Positions 38,082 through 46,545 of a DNA stretch of 64,000 bases are shown in pieces; within the stretch, counting starts at the first letter, position 1; every line of letters starts with the position of its first letter. The stretch comes from Balneola sp. GTDB taxonomy: Bacteria > Bacteroidota > Rhodothermia > Balneolales > Balneolaceae. The stretch lies in contig NZQV01000018.1 of assembly GCA_002696035.1 (NCBI GenBank), positions 167,633 to 231,632 on the forward strand, given 5' to 3'. Both the position numbers and the translations under genes were made by a program. The notes beneath the pieces are model-generated. The model was not told the origin of the DNA, searched no databases, and saw only the letters and a program-made list of their open reading frames with translations.

Positions 38082-38840
38082 ATGGCTGGACATTCGAAAT
38101 GGGCGAACATTCGCCACAAAAAAGCGAAAGAAGATAAAAAACGCTCAAAGATCTTCACCAAGCACATCAAAGAAATTACCGTTGCAGCTCGTGAAGGCGG
38201 CGGCGATGTAGATGGAAATCCACGGCTTTCTCTGGCTATTGATAATGCCAAGGCCGATAATGTCCCAAAGGATAATATTGAACGCGCTATAAAACGCGGC
38301 ACCGGAGAAGACACGGAGGGAGCCAGCTTCGAAGAGGCTACTTTTGAAGGATACGGCCCCGGGGGTATCGCCTATTTTATTGAAGTGACTACCGACAACA
38401 ACAACCGGACCGTAAGCGACATCCGTCATATTTTTACCAAACACGGAGGTAATATGGGAACCAATGGATCCGTTGGTTACATGTTTGAGCAAAAAGGTAT
38501 GATTCAGGTGCCTTCCGAAGGTTTGGATGACGAAGAATTTATGCTGAATGCCATTGATGCCGGTGCTATTGATGTGAACACCGACGACGAAATGTTTGTA
38601 GTTTATACCGAACGCGAAGAACTTTTTGACGTACGGTCCCGCCTGGAAGAGGCTGATCTTGAAATTGAGTCAGCAACTCTTATTCGTGAGGCTGTGACGG
38701 AAACAAAAGTGGATGAAGAGACTGCCATCAAGAACCTGAAGATGATGGAGAAATTTGAAGACAACGACGACGTTAACAACGTATTCACCAATATGCTGAT
38801 GGACGATGAAACCATCGCCTTAGCTGAAAACCTTGATTAG
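38082..38840 (+). CDS. YebC/PmpR-family protein
   Basis: A 252-residue cytosolic protein. The start MAGHSKWANIRHKKAKEDKK and NAKADNVPKDNIERAIKRGTG are the YebC family hallmarks; EGYGPGGIAYFIEVTTDNNN, NMGTNGSVGYMFE and an acidic C-terminal domain follow. Family members act as DNA-binding regulators (PmpR) or, as shown for some, as ribosome-associated factors that help translate proline-rich stretches. Which applies here cannot be told from sequence. The Bat-like gene begins with TTG only 3 bases after the stop, so the two are very likely co-transcribed. Confidence 0.95.
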   Translation: MAGHSKWANIRHKKAKEDKKRSKIFTKHIKEITVAAREGGGDVDGNPRLSLAIDNAKADNVPKDNIERAIKRGTGEDTEGASFEEATFEGYGPGGIAYFIEVTTDNNNRTVSDIRHIFTKHGGNMGTNGSVGYMFEQKGMIQVPSEGLDDEEFMLNAIDAGAIDVNTDDEMFVVYTEREELFDVRSRLEEADLEIESATLIREAVTETKVDEETAIKNLKMMEKFEDNDDVNNVFTNMLMDDETIALAENLD

Positions 38841-38843
38841 ATC

Positions 38844-39488
38844 TTGATCCGACTATTTTCATATATCGCTCTTTTTCTTCTGCTCACCGCTTCTGCTGTG
38901 AATGATGGACGTAAAGCCAATGAGGCTTACGAAAACGGCAATTACGAGGAAGCTGAGCAACTCTACCTTTCGGCTATTGAACAGGATCCGGATAACGCGA
39001 AACTCTACTTTAACCTGGGAAATGCGCAGGCTAAACAGGATAAAGTGGAAGATGCCATCCAGTCTTTTATGGAATACCGGTCCCTGGTTGAATCTCCCGA
39101 AGAAAAAGCGAAAGCGGAATATAATATCGGAACTTTACTGGCTGAAAGAGCTAAGTGGAAACCGGCGGCATCACACTTCAAGAATGCCCTTAAATTGAAT
39201 CCAACTGATCAGGATGCCAAGCATAACTACGAACGGTCGCTGGTTGAAATTGAGAAAGAAGAAGAAAATCAGGAAGAGCAGCAGGACCAGGAAAATCAGC
39301 CGCCGCCGGAACCAAGCGAGTATGCCCTTGCCATGAAGAAACAGGCCGAAAAACTGGTGGAACAACAAAAATACAACGAGGCTTACAACCTTATGCAGCG
39401 TGCTCTTGAAGCCGACGAAACCGTGCAGGCCTTCAGAGATTTCATCGAACGAACCGGAAATGTTGCAGACATTGACACCAATAATTGA
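38844..39488 (+). CDS. TPR protein, BatC-like (aerotolerance operon)
   Basis: A 214-residue protein with TTG start at 38844, a hydrophobic N-terminus (IRLFSYIALFLLLTASA) and TPR repeats at about 20-125 (ANEAYENGNYEEAEQLYLSA, NLGNAQAKQDKVEDAIQSF, NALKLNPTDQDAKHNYERSL). A Glu/Gln-rich linker (EEENQEEQQDQENQ) leads to a C-terminal unit SEYALAMKKQAEKLVEQQKY. The linker followed by SEYA-K-QAEKLV is characteristic of BatC of the Bacteroides aerotolerance operon. It is periplasmic by signal sequence and followed by three related genes at 4-base or smaller gaps. BatA and BatB, the usual upstream VWA partners, are missing here. Confidence 0.78.
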   Translation: MIRLFSYIALFLLLTASAVNDGRKANEAYENGNYEEAEQLYLSAIEQDPDNAKLYFNLGNAQAKQDKVEDAIQSFMEYRSLVESPEEKAKAEYNIGTLLAERAKWKPAASHFKNALKLNPTDQDAKHNYERSLVEIEKEEENQEEQQDQENQPPPEPSEYALAMKKQAEKLVEQQKYNEAYNLMQRALEADETVQAFRDFIERTGNVADIDTNN

Positions 39489-39492
39489 TGCT

Positions 39493-40044
39493 ATGAAAAA
39501 AATATTCCTAACGCTTTTATTCAGTGTCCTGACGATCACTGCTTTTAGCCAAACGGCTGACAGGTATTTCCACAATGGAGCTCAGTCTTTTATTAATGCG
39601 GATCTGCAACAAGCGATGCAGGAAGTGCAAACCGGCTTGCAGCAATATCCCAACGATCCAAAGCTGAATGCGCTCATGCAAAAGCTACAGGAGGAACAGG
39701 AGCGCCAGCAACAGCAACAGGATCAACAACAGCAGCAACAACAGAATCAGGATCAGCAAAACCAGCAGGAGCAGGAAGAGCAAAAAGATCAGGAGCAACA
39801 AGAGCAGCAGCAAGACGAACAGGATAAGCAGGAGCAAAACGAGGATCAGCAACAGCAAGAGGGACAAGATCAAAGTGAAGAAACTCCCGAAGAAATGAAT
39901 CCTGAGGATATGGATATGCAGAAGATCAGCAAGGAAGATGCCGAAAAGATCTTGCAGGCACTCGCTCAGAAGGAAAAAGAGTTACTGAAGGAATTCAAAA
40001 AGAAAAAAACAGACGGAAGCGCCAAGCATGAAAAAGATTGGTAA
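39493..40044 (+). CDS. Exported Q-rich protein of the Bat run (BatC-like)
   Basis: About 183 residues from the ATG at 39493 (MKKIFLTLLFSVLTITAFSQ, a clear signal peptide 4 bases after the preceding stop); the longer frame from 39400 lies inside the preceding gene. One TPR-like unit (YFHNGAQSFINADLQQAMQE) is followed at about 60-135 by an extreme Gln/Glu/Asp low-complexity stretch built from CAG/CAA codons, then PEEMNPEDMDMQKISKEDAE and a lysine-rich end. It resembles a split or second BatC. Low-complexity Q runs can vary in length between strains. It overlaps batD by 17 bases. The function is unknown. Confidence 0.72.
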   Translation: MKKIFLTLLFSVLTITAFSQTADRYFHNGAQSFINADLQQAMQEVQTGLQQYPNDPKLNALMQKLQEEQERQQQQQDQQQQQQQNQDQQNQQEQEEQKDQEQQEQQQDEQDKQEQNEDQQQQEGQDQSEETPEEMNPEDMDMQKISKEDAEKILQALAQKEKELLKEFKKKKTDGSAKHEKDW

Positions 40045-41773
40045 TCAATTCCGGTTTTTTCTCCCTTTTTTATTTTTACTTATTGGGGCCCAATCCGGCT
40101 TCTCGCAAAGCCTGCAGGTGGATGCCTCAATCTCAGAGACCAATATCTATTCCGGCGAACAGGTTCAGATCGAACTTGCCATAACGGGGACTTCCATAGG
40201 TTCTGTGAGTCAGCCTGCCCCGCCTGAGATCGAGGGATTACGATGGATGCGCGGAAGCACTTCACGCGGCACCAAGTACGTACTCGAAAACAACACTCCC
40301 AAGATCACCTACACCTTTGGGTACGTTTTCATTGCTCAGGAACCCGGTGATTATACCGCTCCGCCTTTTGAAGTCGAAATTGACGGCCAGCAATATCAGT
40401 CCAACACCCTAAACTTTACCGTTCTTGATCCCGCTACCGTTGATCAGCAGGAAGCCGAACGCGCTCCCGATATTTATGTACGGCTTGAACCGAATACCGA
40501 CACTCCCGTTGTAGGTGAACAAGTAGTGATCGATGTGGTGCTCTATTTCAAAAATGGAATTGAGATCTCTTCCTATCAACCCACACCGGGATGGAAAGCG
40601 GAAGGTTTTTGGAAAGAGGAATTGCAATATCCCCAGCGTGCCCAGGCTTCATCCACTATCGTAAACGGAGTGCGTTATCAAAAAGCCAACCTGATCCAAT
40701 ATGCCCTGTTCCCCACAAAATCCGGCGAATTGACCCTGAGTCCTTTTGAACTTACCCTCTCGGTACGCCAACAACGAAGCTCAGATCCCTTTGGATTTGG
40801 TTTTGGGCAAGAGCGCATGAAAGTGGAATCTGTCCCCGTGACCATTAATGCGGAACCGTTGCCTTCTCTTGCTGATGCGGAGTTTATTGGAGCTGTGGGA
40901 GATTTTGAGATTTCGAGATCCATCACCCCAAGAGAAGCCATGGTGGGGGAAAGCATCGAAATTACGACACGCATTTCAGGCAGTGGAAATGTGCCGCTTA
41001 TCAACAAACCTGAGTATGATTATCCGGAAGCGCTGGAAAAATATAACCCCCAGCAAAGTTCTACCATCAACCGGCAAAACCGACAGATATCGGGCACGCG
41101 GATCTTTACCGATATTTTGATCGCCCGGAATGATGGGACCTACACCATCCCGGAAGCAAATCTTGCCTATTTCGATCCCTCTTCCAGCAGCTACAAACGC
41201 ATCACATTACCGGCTTTGAGTTTTACTGCAGAACGGGATCCCGAGGCCACACCGGTTGATGTACAGGATGTTGAATTTCAGGTGAAACCCATCACCGGTC
41301 TCGCGCAGTGGACTTCCTCGGCCCAAACTCCATTGCATCAGAAGACATGGATCTGGATCCTCATAATCCTTCCCCTTTTCATTACAGCAGCTGCTTTCGG
41401 ATATAAGAAATACACAGATCGCATGAACACGGATACGGCTTTTGCACGATCCAGAACGGCCTTCAAAAAAGCAGAAGAAACGCTGGCTAAGATCGAAGAG
41501 ACCTCCGATATAAAGCAAGGATACTACCTGATCGAAAAGACTTTGATACAGTTTATAACCGATAAACTTGATCTTCCTCCGGCCGGACTTTCTAACCGGG
41601 ACATCATTGCAAAAGTTGAGCAACTTGGGGATGCCGAGCTTACTTCAGAACTAAAAAGGATTCTCGATCGGTGCGAATCTATAGCCTATGCGCCGAATGT
41701 CTCAGCCCAAAATCTGGAAAACGATCTCAATAAAACCCGGAAAATCCTCAAAGACCTTGGGAAACTGGTATGA
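40028..41773 (+). CDS. batD: BatD-like oxygen-tolerance protein
   Basis: A 581-residue protein anchored in the inner membrane with a large periplasmic part. The signal peptide (RFFLPFLFLLIGAQ, ending GFSQ) precedes beta-sandwich domains with the BatD pattern: LQVDASISETNIYSGEQVQI, ITYTFGYVFIAQEPGDYTAP, PVVGEQVVIDVVLYFKNGIE, SREAMVGESIEITT-type repeats and DILIARNDGTYTIPEANLAY. One membrane helix (TWIWILIILPLFITAAAFGY) lies near 445, followed by a cytosolic helical tail. BatD proteins occur with VWA proteins and a MoxR ATPase and are linked to aerotolerance and stress in Bacteroides; the mechanism is unclear. Its end overlaps batE by 4 bases (ATGA). Confidence 0.85.
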   Translation: MKKIGNQFRFFLPFLFLLIGAQSGFSQSLQVDASISETNIYSGEQVQIELAITGTSIGSVSQPAPPEIEGLRWMRGSTSRGTKYVLENNTPKITYTFGYVFIAQEPGDYTAPPFEVEIDGQQYQSNTLNFTVLDPATVDQQEAERAPDIYVRLEPNTDTPVVGEQVVIDVVLYFKNGIEISSYQPTPGWKAEGFWKEELQYPQRAQASSTIVNGVRYQKANLIQYALFPTKSGELTLSPFELTLSVRQQRSSDPFGFGFGQERMKVESVPVTINAEPLPSLADAEFIGAVGDFEISRSITPREAMVGESIEITTRISGSGNVPLINKPEYDYPEALEKYNPQQSSTINRQNRQISGTRIFTDILIARNDGTYTIPEANLAYFDPSSSSYKRITLPALSFTAERDPEATPVDVQDVEFQVKPITGLAQWTSSAQTPLHQKTWIWILIILPLFITAAAFGYKKYTDRMNTDTAFARSRTAFKKAEETLAKIEETSDIKQGYYLIEKTLIQFITDKLDLPPAGLSNRDIIAKVEQLGDAELTSELKRILDRCESIAYAPNVSAQNLENDLNKTRKILKDLGKLV

Positions 41774-42537
41774 CCCGATTATTTATCTTTTTATCCCTGC
41801 TGTTCTTTGTCGTACAACCGGCCATTGCCCAACAATCTCCGCAGGCTATATTTGATGAAGCCAATACCTTGCTGCAAGAAGGTGAGCTGAATGAAGCATT
41901 GAACCGTTATCGTTCTGTTTCTGCAACGGGACAAGAGTCCGGAGCTTTGTATTTGAATATGGGAATCACTGCTTTACGGCTCGATTCTATGGGCATTGCA
42001 AAGTACTACTTCCTGAAAGCCCAGGAGTTTGAAACTACCAGGGAGCAAGCCGATCAGGCTCTTGAGTACGTGAATGCTCAGTTTAGCCGGCAATCCGCCC
42101 TATTACCAAAACTGCCGTGGGATCGTGCTGTTGAATGGATCAATACCGTGCCCGGAGCTTCCGGGCTTTTCGTGCTTGGGTTTCTACTCACTTTATCCGG
42201 TTTGATTCTGCTGTATGGCTGCTGGTTTGGCTCCTTCCAATTTTCTTCATATTCGTCTTTTATCATCTCACTCATTATTGCCGGAACTGTGGTGGGCGGA
42301 CTCGCTTTTTATGCGGATTATGTAGATCAGCGGTACCATCACGCCGTATTGGTTGATAATTCCCAGCGCGTGTATGAAACCTCCAACCCAGAGGGCACCT
42401 TGGTCAGTATCGCTTATGAAGGGTACGACCTCACCGTTGACAACTGGAAAAGCAATGACGTGGAAAACTGGCTATACGTTCGTCTTGGGAACGGCCAGTT
42501 CGGGTGGATCCGCAACGAAGGTGTAAAGAAACTATAA
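41770..42537 (+). CDS. batE: BatE-like protein with TPR and SH3-like domain
   Basis: A 255-residue protein. The signal peptide ends PAIAQ. A TPR unit lies at about 27-100 (IFDEANTLLQEGELNEALNR, ALYLNMGITALRLDSMGIAK). Two membrane helices (GASGLFVLGFLLTLSGLILL and FIISLIIAGTVVGGLAFYAD) follow. A bacterial SH3-like fold closes the protein (AVLVDNSQRVYETSNPEG, VRLGNGQFGWIRNEGVKKL). TPR + two helices + SH3 is the BatE pattern. Its start overlaps the batD stop, so the two are coupled. No terminator was seen after it. Confidence 0.83.
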   Translation: MTRLFIFLSLLFFVVQPAIAQQSPQAIFDEANTLLQEGELNEALNRYRSVSATGQESGALYLNMGITALRLDSMGIAKYYFLKAQEFETTREQADQALEYVNAQFSRQSALLPKLPWDRAVEWINTVPGASGLFVLGFLLTLSGLILLYGCWFGSFQFSSYSSFIISLIIAGTVVGGLAFYADYVDQRYHHAVLVDNSQRVYETSNPEGTLVSIAYEGYDLTVDNWKSNDVENWLYVRLGNGQFGWIRNEGVKKL

Positions 42538-42624
42538 GCTACAATATCACTTGCGGAAGTTCTTCTTCAGAGTCCGTATTTTGCACATGGTTATGGAATA
42601 AATAAGAAATCATTAAATACATTT

Positions 42625-43998
42625 ATGAGCACATCTCAGGAATATATAGATCAGAATAAAGACAAATTTGTTGAAGAACTATTTGAACTGCTGCGCATCC
42701 CCAGCGTAAGTACCGATTCAACCAAAAAAGATGAGATCAAAAAGGCATCTCAATTTCTAGCGGATCAACTAAATAGTTTAGGATTAGAACGGGTTGAAAC
42801 TTTTGAAACACCCGGAAATCCCATCGTTTATGCCGAACACTGTCCACATGATGATAAACCCACTGTCCTCATTTACGGTCACTATGATGTACAGCCTTCC
42901 GATCCTGATGATCTTTGGGATACACCTCCTTTCGAGCCCACCATCAAAGACGGATTGATCTACGCCCGTGGTGCCAGTGACGATAAGGGACAAGCTTTTA
43001 CCCACGTAAAAGCGGTAGAATCCTACAAAAAAACGGGTCAGGAACTTCCGGTAAACGTGAAATTTATTCTGGAAGGTGAAGAAGAAATTGGCTCGCCAAA
43101 CCTCGTTCCATTTTTGGAAGAACACAAAGACCTGCTGGAATGCGACATGGTGTTGATATCTGATACCGCCATGTTCGGAGAAGATCAGCCTTCCATCACC
43201 TACGGCCTTCGTGGATTGGCCTACATGGAAGTAGAAGTGGTTGGACCAAATCGCGACCTGCACTCCGGCGTGTATGGCGGAGCGGTTGAAAATCCCGCTA
43301 ATGTTTTATGTGAAATTATTGCCAAGCTGAAAGACGAAGACGGCGTGATCCAAATTCCCGGTTTTTACGACAGCGTAGTGGAATTGACCGAAGCCGACCG
43401 TAAAGCTTTTGCTCAACTTCCTTTTGATCAAGACGCCTACAAAAAATCACTGGATATCAAATCCGTTCATGGCGAAAAAGGATATACAACTCTCGAGCGC
43501 TCCTCGGCCCGACCAACTTTAGATGTAAACGGAATCTGGGGTGGCTATCAGGGAGAAGGTGCCAAGACGGTGCTTCCATCCAAAGCCAATGCCAAAGTGA
43601 GCATGCGTCTAGTACCGAATCAAGAACCAAAAGAGATCGCGCAGCTTTTCAAAAAGCATGTAGAATCGATTGCGCCTGATACGGTTAAAGTGAAAGTTAC
43701 GGAGCATCACGGAGGTCACCCTGCCGTTACCGACCTGGATTTTTACGGATTAAAAGCCGGTGCCAAAGCTTTTGAAGAAGTATATGATAAGGAAGTTCTG
43801 TTTTCCCGGGAAGGCGGTTCCATCCCAATTGTAGCGGATTTCAAACGCGTGCTGGGTGTTGAATCCATCCTCATGGGTTTTGGGTTGACCAGCAATGCCA
43901 TTCACTCCCCGAACGAGAATTTCTCTGTGAAGGATTTCCACCGCGGCATCAAAACCTCGGCCAAGTTCTTGGAGCTTTTACCGGATTTTGCCGAGTGA
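42625..43998 (+). CDS. M20-family dipeptidase/metallopeptidase
   Basis: A 457-residue cytosolic zinc peptidase, the usual length for M20 dipeptidases of the PepV/CNDP type. The first metal site is IYGHYDVQPSDPDDLW (His87, with the DVQP motif), RGASDDKGQ supplies the bridging Asp120, and ILEGEEEIGSPNL holds the catalytic and metal glutamates (152-153). DLHSGVYGGAVENPANVL is the dimerisation lid, and the late FSREGGSIPIV and GLTSNAIHSPNE (final His) are typical. It cleaves dipeptides; the specificity is not deducible. It is a single gene with a strong terminator. Confidence 0.92.
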   Translation: MSTSQEYIDQNKDKFVEELFELLRIPSVSTDSTKKDEIKKASQFLADQLNSLGLERVETFETPGNPIVYAEHCPHDDKPTVLIYGHYDVQPSDPDDLWDTPPFEPTIKDGLIYARGASDDKGQAFTHVKAVESYKKTGQELPVNVKFILEGEEEIGSPNLVPFLEEHKDLLECDMVLISDTAMFGEDQPSITYGLRGLAYMEVEVVGPNRDLHSGVYGGAVENPANVLCEIIAKLKDEDGVIQIPGFYDSVVELTEADRKAFAQLPFDQDAYKKSLDIKSVHGEKGYTTLERSSARPTLDVNGIWGGYQGEGAKTVLPSKANAKVSMRLVPNQEPKEIAQLFKKHVESIAPDTVKVKVTEHHGGHPAVTDLDFYGLKAGAKAFEEVYDKEVLFSREGGSIPIVADFKRVLGVESILMGFGLTSNAIHSPNENFSVKDFHRGIKTSAKFLELLPDFAE

Positions 43999-44035
43999 TC
44001 TTTCTTCATTCAGGAAGTTTATTTCGATGATATTT

Positions 44036-44068
44036 AAAGCGTGGTTCGTTTGAGCCACGCTTTTTTTA
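44036..44068 (+). terminator. Rho-independent terminator after the M20 dipeptidase
   Basis: Stem AAAGCGTGGTTC (44036-44047) / GAGCCACGCTTT (44052-44063) with one G-T pair and loop GTTT, followed by a T-run. Confidence 0.87.
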
Positions 44069-44343
44069 TATATCTGGCTGATGAACCGATAAGTTTTTTG
44101 CTACAAAATCTCGGGACTCGAACAATAAAATCGTTTGAACTCCGACAGCTAATACATACTTCTCAATTTTCAGTTTGAGTCAGAGCCTCAGTTTAGCATT
44201 TGGCAACGGAACGAGCAGGAGGTATCATCGTTGGGAGAAACGAGAGTCACAGCACACAGTACAAAAATAAAGCACCTTCTTTCCACTATGCAGCAAAGAA
44301 AAATTTCACTATGTTTGGCTTGAATTAGCATTCAAAATCAGCC
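44069..44343 (+). promoter_or_regulatory. Long leader of the glucokinase-like gene with a possible promoter
   Basis: No gene is seen here. TATGTTTG at 44310-44317 matches the Bacteroidota -7 element and would place a transcript start about 20 bases before the GTG start, but no convincing TTG lies 20 bases upstream. The rest shows no hairpin or repeat that stands out. Confidence 0.35.
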
Positions 44344-45105
44344 GTGGAAGTATTAGGAATCGACATTGGGAGTTATGGCATTAAAGGGGCCATCGTGGAT
44401 ACCGAAAAGGGAGAGATCATCTCCAAAAAACACACCACGGATAAAATTGAGGATACCCGTCCACATAAGCTGATCTCCAAGTTACACAAGGTTGTGAAGA
44501 AGTTTGACTGGGATGGCCCTATAGGATGTGCTTTTCCCGCTGCCACAAGTAAAGGCATTGTTCTTTCTACAACCCGTATGGATCAGGGCTGGGTTGATGC
44601 CGATGCCGATCATTTATTTTCTGAGATCTCGGGTTGTAACGTCAGTGTGATCAACGACACCGATGCCACCGGCTTAGCTGAAATGACCTTTGGTGTCGGC
44701 AAAGAACAGCGCGGAACCGTGATCGTGCTTACGGTTGGAACCGGTATTGGCTCATCCCTTTTTATTGATGGAATGTTGGTACCCAATACAGAACTGGGGC
44801 AGATCGAAATCAAAGGGATCAGTATTGAGGAGCGAGCCTCAAACCGGGTCCGGAAGGAAGAAGGAATTCGTAAAAAAACCTGGGGTAAGCGATTGCAACT
44901 GGCTCTTGAACAGTATGAACGACTTTTCCATCCCGACCTTTTTATTCTTGGTGGGCAACTTTCTCAAAAAGCCGATAAAACGTTTCCTTACATAAAGATC
45001 AAAACAAAGTTTAAAGCCGCCAGTCTATTGAATAGTGCCAGCATTGTGGGTGCGGCTTACTATGCAGCTTCGGTTCAGGTAAAGAATAAAGAGTTTTACA
45101 GGTAG
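44344..45105 (+). CDS. ppgK: ROK-family kinase, polyphosphate-glucokinase-like
   Basis: A 253-residue cytosolic sugar kinase starting with GTG. The opening VLGIDIGSYGIKGAIVDTEK contains the phosphate-binding loop. IGCAFPAATSKGIV, INDTDATGLAEMTFGVGKEQ (catalytic Asp in NDTDA) and TVGTGIGSSLFIDG with PNTELGQIEIKG follow the polyphosphate glucokinase pattern (NTELGH-type) rather than ordinary ROK kinases, which carry a CxCG zinc motif that is absent here. The likely reaction is glucose phosphorylation using polyphosphate and/or ATP; use of polyphosphate is inferred from similarity. It is a single gene followed by a striking palindrome pair. Confidence 0.83.
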   Translation: MEVLGIDIGSYGIKGAIVDTEKGEIISKKHTTDKIEDTRPHKLISKLHKVVKKFDWDGPIGCAFPAATSKGIVLSTTRMDQGWVDADADHLFSEISGCNVSVINDTDATGLAEMTFGVGKEQRGTVIVLTVGTGIGSSLFIDGMLVPNTELGQIEIKGISIEERASNRVRKEEGIRKKTWGKRLQLALEQYERLFHPDLFILGGQLSQKADKTFPYIKIKTKFKAASLLNSASIVGAAYYAASVQVKNKEFYR

Positions 45106-45195
45106 TAGTTTTACAGATTTAAAAGCAACGTTGCTTTTTGAACCTGTTTTTGGAGTCGATACTTTATTTTGTTAGTCATTCCTGACTCTCCTCCC

Positions 45196-45237
45196 TGCAC
45201 AATCAGCTAGCTGATTGTGCAGTCCCTCCGGAGGGAC
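45196..45237. repeat. Two adjacent perfect palindromes (26 and 16 bases)
   Basis: TGCACAATCAGCT (45196-45208) is directly followed by its exact reverse complement (45209-45221). GTCCCTCC (45222-45229) and its reverse complement (45230-45237) then follow with no gap. Neither has a loop or T-run, so this is not an ordinary terminator. It lies between the end of the glucokinase-like gene and the convergent VOC gene, and may act as a cruciform-forming or bidirectional mRNA 3'-end element. Confidence 0.7.
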
Positions 45238-45328
45238 ACAGGTTCTTGCCAATAGTTGAACTATTTCCTTTTTCCAATTCAAAAAATATGAGCTACAAAA
45301 GAAACAACATAGCAAGACCTTTTGCTAA

Positions 45329-45706
45329 TCACTCAAAGGAATGAAGGGCAATTCGATTGCCCTCCGAATCGATGATGACAGCCATGTAGCCATTTTCCTC
45401 GCTAATCAGTCGCTTAGCAATAGATATCTTTCCACCTGCTTCTTCCACCCGGTCCAGCACTAATTGGAGATCAGGGTTCGCATTCATATACAATAAAGGA
45501 CCATATGTTTCGCTGGGTTTATATGAATCTTCACTCATTACTAGGCTACCGCTCACCCCGTCCGGCTCACCTGGAAACATAACCATCTGAAGTTCATCGC
45601 CTACATCCAGTGGCTGCATCTCATAGTCAAAGATCTGCTCGTAAAACTTCTGAGCACGTTTTATATCCACTGCGGGTATTTCAAACCAGTTTATCGCATG
45701 TTTCAT
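45329..45706 (-). CDS. VOC-superfamily (glyoxalase/bleomycin-resistance-like) protein
   Basis: A 125-residue single-domain VOC protein. The two beta-alpha-beta-beta-beta modules are visible: AINWFEIPAVDIKRAQKFYE followed by MQPLDVGD-LQMVMFPG, then YGPLLYMNANPDLQLVLDRV and GYMAVIIDSEGNRIALHSFE. The last motif (DSEGNRIALH) places it with glyoxalase-like proteins of unknown substrate; at least some metal-ligand positions (His3, Glu125) are plausible, but the reaction cannot be named. It is convergent with the glucokinase-like gene and followed upstream by repeats and a MarR gene on the same strand, which may or may not control it. Confidence 0.85.
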   Translation of the reverse strand: MKHAINWFEIPAVDIKRAQKFYEQIFDYEMQPLDVGDELQMVMFPGEPDGVSGSLVMSEDSYKPSETYGPLLYMNANPDLQLVLDRVEEAGGKISIAKRLISEENGYMAVIIDSEGNRIALHSFE

Positions 45707-45832
45707 CTGCCTTCTCCATTCATTTGTTGGTTACGGATTGTAACCTGAAGCAGCATTAGAAACAACACCGAAATTTGAGCCTATATTAACATATAAGAAA
45801 TAAGCTTAACAGGCTAAGAAATAGTGGTTGTA

Positions 45833-45930
45833 GTCATTCCCGCGAAGCCGGGAATCTAAATGTAGCCATACAATCAGTTATTGATTCCTGTAAAGCAATA
45901 AGATTTCGGGCATTCGCAGCGAAATGACCT
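45833..45930. repeat. REP/MITE-like intergenic repeat
   Basis: The unit starts GTCATTCCCGCGAAGCCGGG (45833), a hairpin with stem ATTCCCG/CGGGAAT, and continues to TGTAGCCATA at 45870. The end of the region, read on the other strand from 45930, starts GTCATTTCGCTGCGAATGC, a related terminal sequence, so the ends form an imperfect inverted repeat. A second copy of the first unit is inverted at 46546-46583. The GTCATT...GAAATCT type is common between genes in Bacteroidota. Confidence 0.6.
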
Positions 45931-45974
45931 TTCAATGAATAAAACAGGTTTCCTTATATCGAATTGACGTTATA

Positions 45975-46418
45975 TTACGTTCGGGCTTTTTCAAGCAAGG
46001 AGTTTAGCTGAGAACCTTCCTCTTCGCTAAGCAACGAGAATTGCTCATCAAGCTCATGCAACCTATCATCAATTTTTGCGATCAGGCGAAGTCCTTCATA
46101 CTTAATGAATACCTGTACTAACCGACCATCATCTGGGTCCTGGCGCTTTCTAACCAGCTCCTTATCGATAAGTCGATCTACCATACGAGAAGTATCCGAT
46201 CTTTTATCAACCATATGCTGCTGAATTTGTTTGGTTGACATCGGTTCGTTGTTGGCGGCCTTTAGAATACGAAGAATGGCGAGTTGTTTTTGGGTGATGC
46301 CGAATTCATCCAGAAATTCTTTGATCTGCGTTCGCATCCAGACTTCTGTTTCAAAGATGTTATTGCGTAGTTCCTGCCAAACCGAAAGCTCGGTTTTTGT
46401 AGTTGTAGAGGTGCTCAT
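45975..46418 (-). CDS. MarR-family transcriptional regulator
   Basis: A 147-residue dimeric winged-helix DNA-binding protein. The helix-turn-helix region is ITQKQLAILRILKAANNEPM then STKQIQQHMVDKRSDTSRMV (recognition helix, about 75-95), and the wing is LVRKRQDPDDGRLVQVFI, with the family DxR motif seen as DPDDGR. Terminal helices (AKIDDRLHELDEQFSLLSEE) form the dimer. The ligand and targets are unknown; MarR proteins often control efflux or stress genes, but no such gene is adjacent. It is bracketed by inverted copies of a REP-like repeat. Confidence 0.9.
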   Translation of the reverse strand: MSTSTTTKTELSVWQELRNNIFETEVWMRTQIKEFLDEFGITQKQLAILRILKAANNEPMSTKQIQQHMVDKRSDTSRMVDRLIDKELVRKRQDPDDGRLVQVFIKYEGLRLIAKIDDRLHELDEQFSLLSEEEGSQLNSLLEKART

Positions 46419-46545
46419 GGTAGCTGATTGTAGATGATAGAATTGCCTTCAAATATAATGTGCAAACATCAACGTTACAACGGTAATTTTTGGAATGAAA
46501 TTCGGAGTTGTTTTGAAGTATTGATATTAGTTCTTCCACAGAAAT

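Noticed and set aside
39400..39492. Longer N-terminus for the Q-rich Bat-run protein
   Set aside because: It lies inside the preceding gene and the signal peptide starts at the ATG at 39493.
39685..39873. Minus-strand frame of almost pure leucine/isoleucine (62 codons) resembling a membrane protein
   Set aside because: It is the complement of the CAG/CAA glutamine tract of the Bat-run gene, an artefact of codon composition.
45133..45240. Palindrome pair as a Rho-independent terminator of the glucokinase-like gene
   Set aside because: No loop and no T-run on either strand; kept as a structural repeat instead.
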